Source of the DNA: Croceimicrobium sp965279135
GTDB taxonomy: Bacteria > Bacteroidota > Bacteroidia > Flavobacteriales > Schleiferiaceae
Assembly: GCA_965279135.1 (NCBI GenBank)
Contig: OZ257133.1
Location: forward strand, 2,356,001 to 2,420,000
Reading direction: 5' to 3'
Length of the DNA: 64,000 nt
The notes below the pieces were generated by a model. That model ran no database searches, was not told the origin of the DNA, and saw only the letters and a list, made by a program, of their open reading frames with translations. Made by a program: the position numbers and the translations under genes. This document shows, piece after piece, positions 56,392-64,000 of this stretch (position 1 is the first letter of the stretch; every line of letters begins with the position of its first letter).

Positions 56392-57609
56392 ATGGAAACA
56401 GCAAAACTTCCGGTAACCGTTCTCAGTGGCTTTTTAGGAGCTGGTAAAACAACGCTGCTCAACCATGTTCTTCATAATAAAGAGGGACTAAAGGTTGCGG
56501 TAATCGTGAATGACATGAGCGAAGTAAATATTGACGCTGAGCTAGTTAAAAGTGAGAACACACTTTCGCGCACCGAAGAAAAACTAGTTGAGATGAGCAA
56601 TGGTTGCATTTGCTGCACCCTTCGAGAAGACTTAATGGAGGAAGTTGAGCGCCTGGCCAAAGAAAATCGCTTCGACTACCTGCTTATAGAAAGCACCGGG
56701 ATCAGCGAACCAATTCCCGTAGCTCAGACATTCTCATTTGTCGATGAGGAAAACGGAATCGATTTATCACGCTTCAGTTATGTTGACACGATGGTTACCG
56801 TGGTCGATGCCTTTAATTTCTTTAAAGATTTTGGCAGTCCAGAAACCTTGATGGACCGAAACATGACTGATATGGAAGGAGATTACCGTACCATAGTTAA
56901 TCTACTTACTGATCAAATTGAATTCGCAAATGTGATAATCCTCAACAAAACAGATCTAGTCGATGAAGCCACGCTAGGGGTACTAAAGGCGGCCATTCAA
57001 AAACTCAATCCATCAGCCAAGATTATTTCGTCTAGCTTCAGTAAGGTTAATCCTAAGGAAATTCTGAATACGCGGCTGTTCGACTTCGAAGAAGCTGAAC
57101 AAAGCGCTGGGTGGATTGAAGAGCTTAACAAAGCCGAGCATACTCCTGAAACCGAAGAATACGGTATAGGATCTTTTGTTTATCGAAGCAAAAGACCGTT
57201 TGATCCCGTGCGCTTTTGGAAATATGTACAAAACAGCTTCCCCGCCAACATAATTAGAAGTAAGGGACTGTTTTGGTTAGCCTCCAGACCGGAACAAGCA
57301 CTCTCCTGGGGTCAGGCTGGTGGATCATTGCGAGCAGATAGCGCCGGAGTATGGTGGAGCAGCATGCCCTATGATCAACGTCTACAGTATATGTCATTTA
57401 GAGAAAACCAGAGCATCATAGAGAAAGACTGGAGTAAAACTTTTGGGGATCGCAAGAATGAAATCGTATTTATCGGACAAGACATGGATGAAGAGAAAAT
57501 CCGCGAAGATCTCAACAATTGTCTTGCGAAGGATATCGAAATCCAAAGTGGCAAATGGAAAAAAGGCTACGAGGATAATTGGCCAGTGGAGAGAGTCTAT
57601 CCAGTCTAA
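56392..57609 (+). CDS. COG0523 GTPase (CobW/ZigA/YciC-type metallochaperone)
   Basis: A 405-residue G3E-family GTPase. The P-loop is GFLGAGKTTLLNHVL and the metal site is NGCICCTLRED (CxCC). Also present are the Walker B region LLIESTGISEPIPVAQ and NKTDLV. The C-terminal CobW_C domain (from about 255) carries GSFVYRSKRPFDPVRFWKYV, with SKGLFWLASRPEQALSWGQAGG. Members insert or deliver metals, zinc in the ZigA/ZNG1/YciC branch, and are often zinc-starvation genes. The C-terminal region lacks a His-rich stretch. A strong terminator follows. Confidence 0.92.
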   Translation: METAKLPVTVLSGFLGAGKTTLLNHVLHNKEGLKVAVIVNDMSEVNIDAELVKSENTLSRTEEKLVEMSNGCICCTLREDLMEEVERLAKENRFDYLLIESTGISEPIPVAQTFSFVDEENGIDLSRFSYVDTMVTVVDAFNFFKDFGSPETLMDRNMTDMEGDYRTIVNLLTDQIEFANVIILNKTDLVDEATLGVLKAAIQKLNPSAKIISSSFSKVNPKEILNTRLFDFEEAEQSAGWIEELNKAEHTPETEEYGIGSFVYRSKRPFDPVRFWKYVQNSFPANIIRSKGLFWLASRPEQALSWGQAGGSLRADSAGVWWSSMPYDQRLQYMSFRENQSIIEKDWSKTFGDRKNEIVFIGQDMDEEKIREDLNNCLAKDIEIQSGKWKKGYEDNWPVERVYPV

Positions 57610-57628
57610 AGAGTTTTAACACCAGGAC

Positions 57629-57676
57629 GCCGTTGTTAATGGGATTAGTCTAAAACACTAATCCCTAACGGCTTTT
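57629..57676 (+). terminator. Terminator after the COG0523 gene
   Basis: GCCGTT and GGGATTAGT pair with ACTAATCCC and AACGGC around a 7-base loop, followed by TTTTGTCTTT. Confidence 0.85.
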
Positions 57677-57679
57677 GTC

Positions 57680-58280
57680 TTTCAGAAACCATCCCTGGAT
57701 CTAAATACTTTCAAATGATATCCAATCTAAAATGCTCTGCACCAGCGTCCCCCAAACATGTTCGGTTGGTATAAACTTCCCGGGAGCAATAAATTGTATG
57801 GACGTCACTTCGGAAAGCTTCCAGGGAGGCCTCTGAAAAACTTCCCCTATACAACTCCACCAGATTCGCCTCCGAAAACAGGAAGGCAAATCATAAAGGT
57901 GGAGCCCTCTAACTCCAAAGGAGTACGTATTAAATTCATCCTATTATGCTCCTCAAGGTTCCTATCCTTTAATACAATCGATCACGCATGCCAGAACCTG
58001 AGGAGATTCACAGCCTTGGGTAGATGAGAAACTTCATTGGACAAATTACCCACTTGATGTGCCCGTAGATTTTTCCCAAATACCCTCTGGCCATTCACAC
58101 TATGAAGTGTAAGACTTATGCCCTTCACATCATCTTTTTGCTATTACCAATCAGTTACCGGTATAAATGATTGATAACAATCGCAAACGAATCTAGCCGA
58201 TCGCTTTGGGAATTATGAAAAATGGCATGCCTCAAACATGCCTCAAGATTTTTAACACCTTGTAAATGAGATAGAATGAT
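57680..58280. other. About 600-bp stretch without a supported gene
   Basis: No intact gene is convincing. Short frames exist on both strands (for example plus 57758-58027 and minus 57701-57889), but none matches a family. On the minus strand, broken fragments read like protein (GKNLRAHQVGNLSNEVSHLPK; LEGSTFMICLPVFGGE), separated by stops. It may be decayed coding sequence. A small ACACT/AGTGT hairpin is at about 58098-58111. Confidence 0.45.
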
Positions 58281-58287
58281 TTCTAAG

Positions 58288-60078
58288 CTAAGCTAGAGAA
58301 GCCTTAATATTTGATAGGTGAATAATAAGATCATCACCATCCGCAAGACCAATTTTCTTCCTTACCCGGTAACGCATACTTCGCACCGCTTTCTCCGTAC
58401 GTTGGAGGATTTTGGCAATGTCCTTGGTTTGATAACCCAGAAAATACATGGCGGTAGAAACAATCTCGTTCTCCTTATCCGCGCCGATAGCATCCTCCAA
58501 ATACATCAATAACTCCGGATGCAACTCCTTCATCTTTCCAAGAATCTCATCAAAAACCTGCAGAATCATATTCTCATTCAACTTGGTTTTCATTTGAGAT
58601 GTCTTCTTTTTCACAAAAGAAGATTCCGCGGTGGATCGTAACTCTTCAATTAAGTCCATAAGCTCGCCATTGATCACCTGCTGCTCCATGACCTGCTTAA
58701 TACGCTGATCCAAATCATGCTTGAGCATGCGACTTCGCTCATCGGCTAAATCCTTCTCCTGCTTAGCCTTTTCCAATTCAAAAGCCAGCAGTAGCTGTTT
58801 CTGATCATGTATTTGCCTGTCTCTGTGCCTCCGCTGAATAACCAATACAATTATTGCCACCAAAAGGATGACTAAGCCACTTAAAGCAATCAATCCAATT
58901 AAACGAGCCCGGTTTTCTGCGAGCAATAACTGATTTTGCGCTTCCTTCTTCTCCGTCTCATATTTGGCCACCATCTCCTCCTGAGCCTGAGCCTTCTTCT
59001 CATCAAATACAGCAATCAGCAAACTATCACGCTTCGCTATCCAAAAACTATAGTCCTGGAAATCACCTTTTTTTGCCGCGAATCCGGAACGAAAAAGGTA
59101 AAATGGCTGTAATGCATCAGGACTAATCGAATTCTGATCCACCACTTTCACCAGGGTATCCAAAATCTCTGCTGCTCTGGCATCCTGTCCTACCTCAATT
59201 AAGAACTGTCCATAGGAGGATAGTTCTTGCACCCAACCGAACAGATAAGGATGCTTGCTGTACGACTGGAGGGATAATTCGAAATACTTTGAAGCACTAT
59301 CAATCTGACCGTCTTGAGCCAAACTCTGCGCCAAATGGGAATATATGGCGTGAATACCCAGGGTATCCTTATTCATTTTAGCGTAGACCAAGGCTTTCTT
59401 TCTAAGCGGAATAGTTTGACTGCTAGTTAGACTCCTCTCGTTCATGACCCCTACCAAGGAAGTATATAAATCTCCCATATAATAACTCTCACCTAAAGAC
59501 TCATTGAGTTCTATCCCTTTCTCGCAATACTCAATCGCTCGGTCTAAATCGGATACGGTGCGATAAAAAACACATAATTGTCGAAGAGCATAGACCTTGT
59601 TGACGCCGTCTTCTTCAGTCTCCAGCAGCTTAACCACTTTTAAACTAGTCGCATAGGCCTGGTCATCTCTTCCTAAATCATTCTGCATGAACATCTTTCG
59701 AGTGTAGGCCATCATTAAATAAGAAGAATCGGAGGCTACCTTAATCAGCTCAATCTCTTTTTCCTGATAATCCAATGCTCTCTCCACCTCACCCATCAAT
59801 TGATAGGACATTACTGCCATCTGCTGATAGGTAAATAGACGGAAGAGGGTGTCCATCTCCTTTGCCTCCATGACGGGGAAAACGTAGCTTTCTAATGAAT
59901 CCAGATGATTCTGATCTAAGGTCAATACGGTCGAAGTAACCCCTGCTATTTTGGGAAAACTAACCTCCATGGTATCCACGTATACAGAGAGATCTCTATA
60001 AGTGTCAACCCCTTGAAATTGAGAATACAAGGGCGAAAAACCAAAGACGAGAATTGCGAAGATAAAACGTTGGAGCAT
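58288..60078 (-). CDS. TPR sensor with membrane segment and LuxR-like HTH
   Basis: A 596-residue membrane-bound one-component regulator. After a signal peptide (FAILVFGFSPLYSQ), residues about 60-380 are tetratricopeptide-like repeats (ALRQLCVFYRTVSDLDRAIEYCEKGIEL in pattern) predicted to be periplasmic. One membrane helix (LIGLIALSGLVILLVAIIVLVI, about 388-410) leads to a long coiled coil. The last 70 residues form a LuxR/GerE-like helix-turn-helix (MYFLGYQTKDIAKILQRTEKAVRSMRYRVRKKIGL). This architecture is frequent in Bacteroidota. It is divergent from receptor/DUF4249 pair 3 and may control it (inference). Confidence 0.85.
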   Translation of the reverse strand: MLQRFIFAILVFGFSPLYSQFQGVDTYRDLSVYVDTMEVSFPKIAGVTSTVLTLDQNHLDSLESYVFPVMEAKEMDTLFRLFTYQQMAVMSYQLMGEVERALDYQEKEIELIKVASDSSYLMMAYTRKMFMQNDLGRDDQAYATSLKVVKLLETEEDGVNKVYALRQLCVFYRTVSDLDRAIEYCEKGIELNESLGESYYMGDLYTSLVGVMNERSLTSSQTIPLRKKALVYAKMNKDTLGIHAIYSHLAQSLAQDGQIDSASKYFELSLQSYSKHPYLFGWVQELSSYGQFLIEVGQDARAAEILDTLVKVVDQNSISPDALQPFYLFRSGFAAKKGDFQDYSFWIAKRDSLLIAVFDEKKAQAQEEMVAKYETEKKEAQNQLLLAENRARLIGLIALSGLVILLVAIIVLVIQRRHRDRQIHDQKQLLLAFELEKAKQEKDLADERSRMLKHDLDQRIKQVMEQQVINGELMDLIEELRSTAESSFVKKKTSQMKTKLNENMILQVFDEILGKMKELHPELLMYLEDAIGADKENEIVSTAMYFLGYQTKDIAKILQRTEKAVRSMRYRVRKKIGLADGDDLIIHLSNIKASLA

Positions 60079-60371
60079 GGTCCTTAATTAGTAGATCGAA
60101 ACGAAACTACTAATAAAATTAGTTAATGCTCGGAGCAAGCTAGTGCTTAAAATCAGCTCCTTTCAACTGTCGATCCAAAACCTTCGTTATATAATCGCTG
60201 CAGGTTCCGATGAACATAAAAAATAAGACAGTTTACATAAGAACAGAGAATCTATTTTAAACCTTTTCGTTAAGAGCTAATCCCAAGCTTGAAATTCTTC
60301 TAAATGTCAAGATTTACTATTCCATTCCTTGATTCTATCAATTGCCTTAAAAAGCATTTAATCGCTGTTAA

Positions 60372-62690
60372 ATGATTCGAGCATTTTTCACCTTGCTCTT
60401 TATAGGTCTTTGTAGTTCCCTATGTGCTCAATCCTCAGTTATTAGTGGTTTCGTTACGGATGAATCGAATGGCGAAGCGCTCATCTACGCCAACATAGTA
60501 ATAAAGGGGAGTCAAGTAGGCACTACCACCAATGAGTATGGCTATTATTCTCTTCAGGTGCCAAAGGATTCCTTGGTTCACATCTCAATTTCCCATTTGG
60601 GTCATCAGTTAAAGCCTATCTCAATCAAGCTACAAAGAGATAGCATCCTCAACGTGAGTTTATCACCGGAAAGTTCCCAGTTGAAGGAGATTGTTGTAAA
60701 AGCGAATGAAGAAGAAACTTTACAGCAAGTGCAAGACACCAAAATGAGCAGCATTAATCTGCAAGTTTCTCAAATTCAAAATCTCCCCGCCCTAGGTGGA
60801 GAGATAGATATCATAAAAGTCATGCAACTATTACCCGGAGTTAGCCGTGGTGGCGAAGGAACTTCTGGAATGTTTGTACGAGGTGGAGACGCAGATCAAA
60901 ACCTTGTGCTATTGGATGAGGCTGTGGTTTACAATCTCGATCATCTTTTTGGCTTTTTCTCGGTCTTTAATGCTGATGCTATAAATGATATGTCCATCAT
61001 AAAAGGCGCATTCCCCGCTACCTATGGCGGCAGGCTTTCTTCGGTTTTAGATATTAAAATGAAAGAGGGGAATGACAAGGAGTTTCATGGCCAGGGAGGG
61101 ATAAGCTTGCTTTCTTCAAGATTAATGCTTGAAGGTCCTATTATCAAGGATAAGGTCTCCTTCCTGGTGTCCGGCAGAAGGACCTATATCGATCAAGTGT
61201 TTAAAGCGGTAGATATCAATATACCCTATTACTTCTACGACTTAAATGCCAAGGTGAATTGGAAGATTTCCAATCGGGACCGTGTTTTCGTGAGCTCTTA
61301 TTTTGGAGATGATGTTCTGAGTTTAATTGACGATGAATCCGGATCTGCTTTAGGCTCTGGGTCTGATAGTACAGGACTTTTTGGTTTAGGGGTCGATTTT
61401 GGATTTCAATTGGGCAACATGACCCAAACAGTTCGTTGGAATCATATTTATAATCCTAAGCTTTTCTCTAACCTGAGTCTAACCCACACCTCTTTTCGCT
61501 ACAACATATTTGGAGATTTTGTTGGAAACTCCATTTTGATCCGCTCCGAAATTCGGGATCTAGGAGTCAAGATGGATTTCACCAATTACTGGAGTAATCG
61601 ACTCACTCTTAAATATGGAGGGCAAATCATTAATCACAATTTCCGTCCCAATATTGTGAGTACGGAGGGCGATATTTCGGATGAACTACAAAATAGCGTG
61701 GGCGCCCTGCAAACAACCGCTGAGATTGCCAGCTATATTGACGCAACTTACGATGTGAACCAACGCCTGCGAATTCAGGGTGGCTTAAGGCTTTCCTCCT
61801 CAGTGGTACTTAATGGATTCTACTTTGGTCCAGAACCACGAGTATCCGGTCGCTATCTCATAAATGACGAGAGTTCCATTAAACTAAGTTACTCACGGAT
61901 GTATCAGTATATGCACCGCGTATCCAGTGCATCGGTTGCCTTACCCACAGATTTATGGTATCCTGTATCAGAAAATGTAAAGCCGCAGTCCTCAGATCAA
62001 ATTGCCATAGGATTCGAAAAGGCCTTACCCTCTTTAAAAACTATAATCTCGATTGAAGCCTATGCGAAATGGATGGAAAACCTAATTGAATACCGTGAAG
62101 GATCAAGTCTTATCCTCAATGACAATTTTGAGGATCAACTTTTACAAGGTTTAGGAAACTCTCAGGGGATTGAGCTTTTAGTGAAAAAAGACGTTGGTAA
62201 ACTTACGGGGTGGGTTGGCTACACTCTATCCTGGGCCCAAAGAAATTTTGATGAACTGAACAATGGTGAAACCTTCTGGGCAAAGTACGATCGACGCCAT
62301 TATCTCACCCTGGTCGGGAATTATGAATTCAACAAAAGGATTGCCTGCTCGGCGATCTGGGAGTTTGCCAGTGGAGCCCGCTTCACCGCTCAAACCGGAC
62401 AATACATTTTATCCAGTTCTGGTGAGCCGGAATTAGACCTCATCCCAGTCTACACGGAGAGAAACGCGGTCCAAATGTCGCCCTCTCATCGCTTAGATCT
62501 AAACCTTATTATCCGCTCTAAGCCAGGTAAAAAGTTCCAAAGCGAATGGCACATTGGTGGATACAATGTTTACAATCGAGCTACTCCTTACCGAATCGAA
62601 GTAGAACGTCTTGAGGATGGCTCAACACGATATACCCAGCCAGGATTATTTGGCTTTATCCCCTCCATCGGATACAACTTTAAATTTTGA
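60372..62690 (+). CDS. TonB-dependent receptor (pair 3, with DUF4249)
   Basis: A 772-residue outer-membrane receptor of the same subfamily as those at 7327 and 21535. It has a signal peptide (LLFIGLCSSLCAQ), a carboxypeptidase-regulatory-like domain (GFVTDESNGEALIYANIVI ... YGYYSLQVP), a plug (GMFVRGGDADQNLVLLDEA, IIKGAFPATYGGRLSSVLDI) and a barrel ending SIGYNFKF. The plug loop has GAFPATYGG where the other two have GGIPAxYGG. The DUF4249 gene begins three bases after the stop. Substrate unknown. Confidence 0.92.
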   Translation: MIRAFFTLLFIGLCSSLCAQSSVISGFVTDESNGEALIYANIVIKGSQVGTTTNEYGYYSLQVPKDSLVHISISHLGHQLKPISIKLQRDSILNVSLSPESSQLKEIVVKANEEETLQQVQDTKMSSINLQVSQIQNLPALGGEIDIIKVMQLLPGVSRGGEGTSGMFVRGGDADQNLVLLDEAVVYNLDHLFGFFSVFNADAINDMSIIKGAFPATYGGRLSSVLDIKMKEGNDKEFHGQGGISLLSSRLMLEGPIIKDKVSFLVSGRRTYIDQVFKAVDINIPYYFYDLNAKVNWKISNRDRVFVSSYFGDDVLSLIDDESGSALGSGSDSTGLFGLGVDFGFQLGNMTQTVRWNHIYNPKLFSNLSLTHTSFRYNIFGDFVGNSILIRSEIRDLGVKMDFTNYWSNRLTLKYGGQIINHNFRPNIVSTEGDISDELQNSVGALQTTAEIASYIDATYDVNQRLRIQGGLRLSSSVVLNGFYFGPEPRVSGRYLINDESSIKLSYSRMYQYMHRVSSASVALPTDLWYPVSENVKPQSSDQIAIGFEKALPSLKTIISIEAYAKWMENLIEYREGSSLILNDNFEDQLLQGLGNSQGIELLVKKDVGKLTGWVGYTLSWAQRNFDELNNGETFWAKYDRRHYLTLVGNYEFNKRIACSAIWEFASGARFTAQTGQYILSSSGEPELDLIPVYTERNAVQMSPSHRLDLNLIIRSKPGKKFQSEWHIGGYNVYNRATPYRIEVERLEDGSTRYTQPGLFGFIPSIGYNFKF

Positions 62691-62693
62691 TCG

Positions 62694-63572
62694 ATGAAAA
62701 GAAACTCCATTCTATCAAAATCACTTGTTCTAATCAGCCTTTTAACCATGGGCTGCATTCCAGAACCTATTCCCATTGAATTACCTCCCTTTGAGCCAAA
62801 AATTGTAGTGAACACTCGCCTGGTACCTCCGGACATTTTACTGGTATCCTTGAGCCGTAGTTATAGTGCTCTTGACAATACTATCTCTGAAGACACAACC
62901 GGTGAGGCTTTGCGAGAGTTATTAATCCGTGGAGCCGATGTAAGACTTGGTACATTTGGATTCACCACCGGTGGCTTTGAGATTAATGAAGGACTTTACG
63001 CCATCCCTTTAGTGGTTGCCCAACCTGGCTTGAACTACCGCCTGGATGTAACGGATCGTTTTGGCGAATCCGTTTTTGCTGAAACGCGCTTTCGTCCCCT
63101 GGTAAACTTCAGCTCTATTACACCAAGAGTTGAGCGAACTCCGACAGATACCAGCATTAGCCTGGAATATACGATTCGGGATGGCCCCGGAAACAATTGG
63201 TACTTGGTGAACTATTATACAGATGCAGAAAATACCGACACGACCTTTAATGCTAATTCCATCCTTGGCGGTGACAATGATGATGATTCGAGGGGCTATG
63301 AATTAATATCGGATCATGATTTTGGAGGTGCCAGAACCTTTACCAATACGATTGAATTTGATGGACTGAGAGACACTAATCGAGTTGCTCTAAGTATCTC
63401 TGCTATTTCAGAGGAATACTACAACTACCTGGTCTTACGAAAGCAAGCTGGAAGTATTTTCTCAGATATTATAAGTGAGCCGGTAAATTATCCAACTAAT
63501 GTTGAAGGAGGTCTGGGATTCTTTAGCCTTCACGTCCCAAGGTTTCACTTTTTTGAAGTGGCCGATTATTGA
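62694..63572 (+). CDS. DUF4249 lipoprotein (pair 3)
   Basis: A 292-residue lipoprotein with lipobox LLTMGC (Cys near 21). The opening is more diverged than in pairs 1 and 2 (IPIELPPFEPKIVVNTRLVPPDILLVSLSRSYS), but the domain and its end NVEGGLGFFSLHVP are typical of DUF4249. A DNDDDSRG loop near residue 197 could bind calcium, which is only a guess. It follows its receptor directly. The last seven bases overlap the convergent response regulator gene. Confidence 0.82.
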   Translation: MKRNSILSKSLVLISLLTMGCIPEPIPIELPPFEPKIVVNTRLVPPDILLVSLSRSYSALDNTISEDTTGEALRELLIRGADVRLGTFGFTTGGFEINEGLYAIPLVVAQPGLNYRLDVTDRFGESVFAETRFRPLVNFSSITPRVERTPTDTSISLEYTIRDGPGNNWYLVNYYTDAENTDTTFNANSILGGDNDDDSRGYELISDHDFGGARTFTNTIEFDGLRDTNRVALSISAISEEYYNYLVLRKQAGSIFSDIISEPVNYPTNVEGGLGFFSLHVPRFHFFEVADY

Positions 63573-63979
63573 CCCCGCTCCTGTAAATAAGTGTCAATAA
63601 TGAACTCAATATTGTTGTAGATCAAGGGTTTGGTGATAAAGCCCTTCACAACATCATATTCATTGGCCCTCTGTTGATCTTCCTTGATTAAGGAATTGCT
63701 CATGGCAAAAATGATAGAGTCTTTGTGCGCGAACTCCTTCATGTACTCATCCAGAAACTGAAAGCCATCCATTACGGGCATATAGATATCAAGCAGAATA
63801 ACGGCGGGGAAATTACCGGAACTTTGGTCTAAACGTTTTAACTCATCTAAGGCCTCCGCCCCATCTGGCAATAGCTCTACCTTGGCATTTGCATAGTTCC
63901 GAGTAATGATGTTTTTCAGCACAAAGCTATTCACCTGATCGTTATCCACGATCATGATGCTAACCCCGGTATCTGTCAT
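63566..63979 (-). CDS. Single-domain response regulator (CheY-like)
   Basis: A 137-residue receiver without an output domain. The acidic pocket is IMIVDNDQVN, the phospho-acceptor is Asp64 in ILLDIYMPVMDGF, the Ser is in AMSNSL and Lys117 is in FITKPL. Such stand-alone receivers act by protein contacts in phosphorelays. No kinase is adjacent in the window; the partner may be upstream of the gene, beyond position 64000. Confidence 0.9.
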   Translation of the reverse strand: MTDTGVSIMIVDNDQVNSFVLKNIITRNYANAKVELLPDGAEALDELKRLDQSSGNFPAVILLDIYMPVMDGFQFLDEYMKEFAHKDSIIFAMSNSLIKEDQQRANEYDVVKGFITKPLIYNNIEFIIDTYLQERGQ

Positions 63980-64000
63980 AGTTGCTTGGTCTTAGAGGGC

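Noticed and set aside
57758..58027. 89-residue plus-strand ORF after the COG0523 terminator
   Set aside because: Pro/Lys/Ser-rich with no family match and no ribosome binding site; likely chance.

Overview
The window is chromosomal DNA from a marine-type member of the Bacteroidota, most likely Flavobacteriia (Cryomorphaceae/Schleiferiaceae-like; the rank below phylum is inference). The evidence is several proteins ending in type IX secretion (T9SS, Por) sorting domains, TonB-dependent receptors with carboxypeptidase-regulatory N-termini, DUF4249 lipoproteins, a PorV/PorQ-family barrel, an atpD-atpC pair apart from the other ATP synthase genes, and Bacteroidota-type promoters (TTTG, 18-20 bp, TAnnTTTG). 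No phage, plasmid, insertion sequence, rRNA operon or CRISPR array is visible.

Layout. 1-14.1 kb: a Crp/Fnr regulator on the minus strand, a 1811-residue secreted repeat protein, a TonB-like energy transducer, TonB receptor + DUF4249 lipoprotein pair 1, a LytS/LytTR two-component pair, a T9SS cargo protein and tRNA-Leu(UAG). 14.2-21.4 kb: flavin reductase, an SSB-tailed DUF3127 protein, a short-chain fatty acid transporter with an apparent frameshift at its 5' end, aat, a small membrane protein, then an ABC permease and a Prc/Tsp protease on the minus strand. 21.5-28.6 kb: receptor/DUF4249 pair 2, a mechanosensitive channel, a glycosyltransferase, ruvC, a HIT protein and greA. 28.7-37.6 kb: a minus-strand run of a very large TonB receptor, a 1364-residue secreted protein and a PorV/PorQ-like barrel. 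37.8-46.8 kb: a Rieske-like lipoprotein, atpC-atpD, ribF, an LRR protein, era, and two tandem paralogues of a DUF3857-like family. 46.8-54 kb is the accessory part: initiator tRNA, a 112-bp tandem repeat array, a truncated GIY-YIG ORF, and three T9SS cargo genes, two of which are a recent tandem duplication with different C-terminal sorting domains. 54-57.7 kb: an outer-membrane DUF5916 protein and a COG0523 metallochaperone GTPase behind a promoter covered by two copies of a 15-bp palindrome. 58.2-64 kb: a TPR/HTH regulator, receptor/DUF4249 pair 3 and a single-domain response regulator.

How it fits together. Most of the window serves the cell envelope. The three receptor/lipoprotein pairs look like uptake modules powered through TonB, and the T9SS cargo proteins would leave through the Por system with PorV-like help. 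The core genes (RuvC, GreA, Era, RibF, Aat, ATP synthase beta/epsilon, tRNAs) are scattered between them. The best candidates for something undescribed are the palindrome-controlled DUF5916/COG0523 operon, the sorting-domain swap in the duplicated T9SS pair, and the 112-bp repeat array beside a GIY-YIG remnant.
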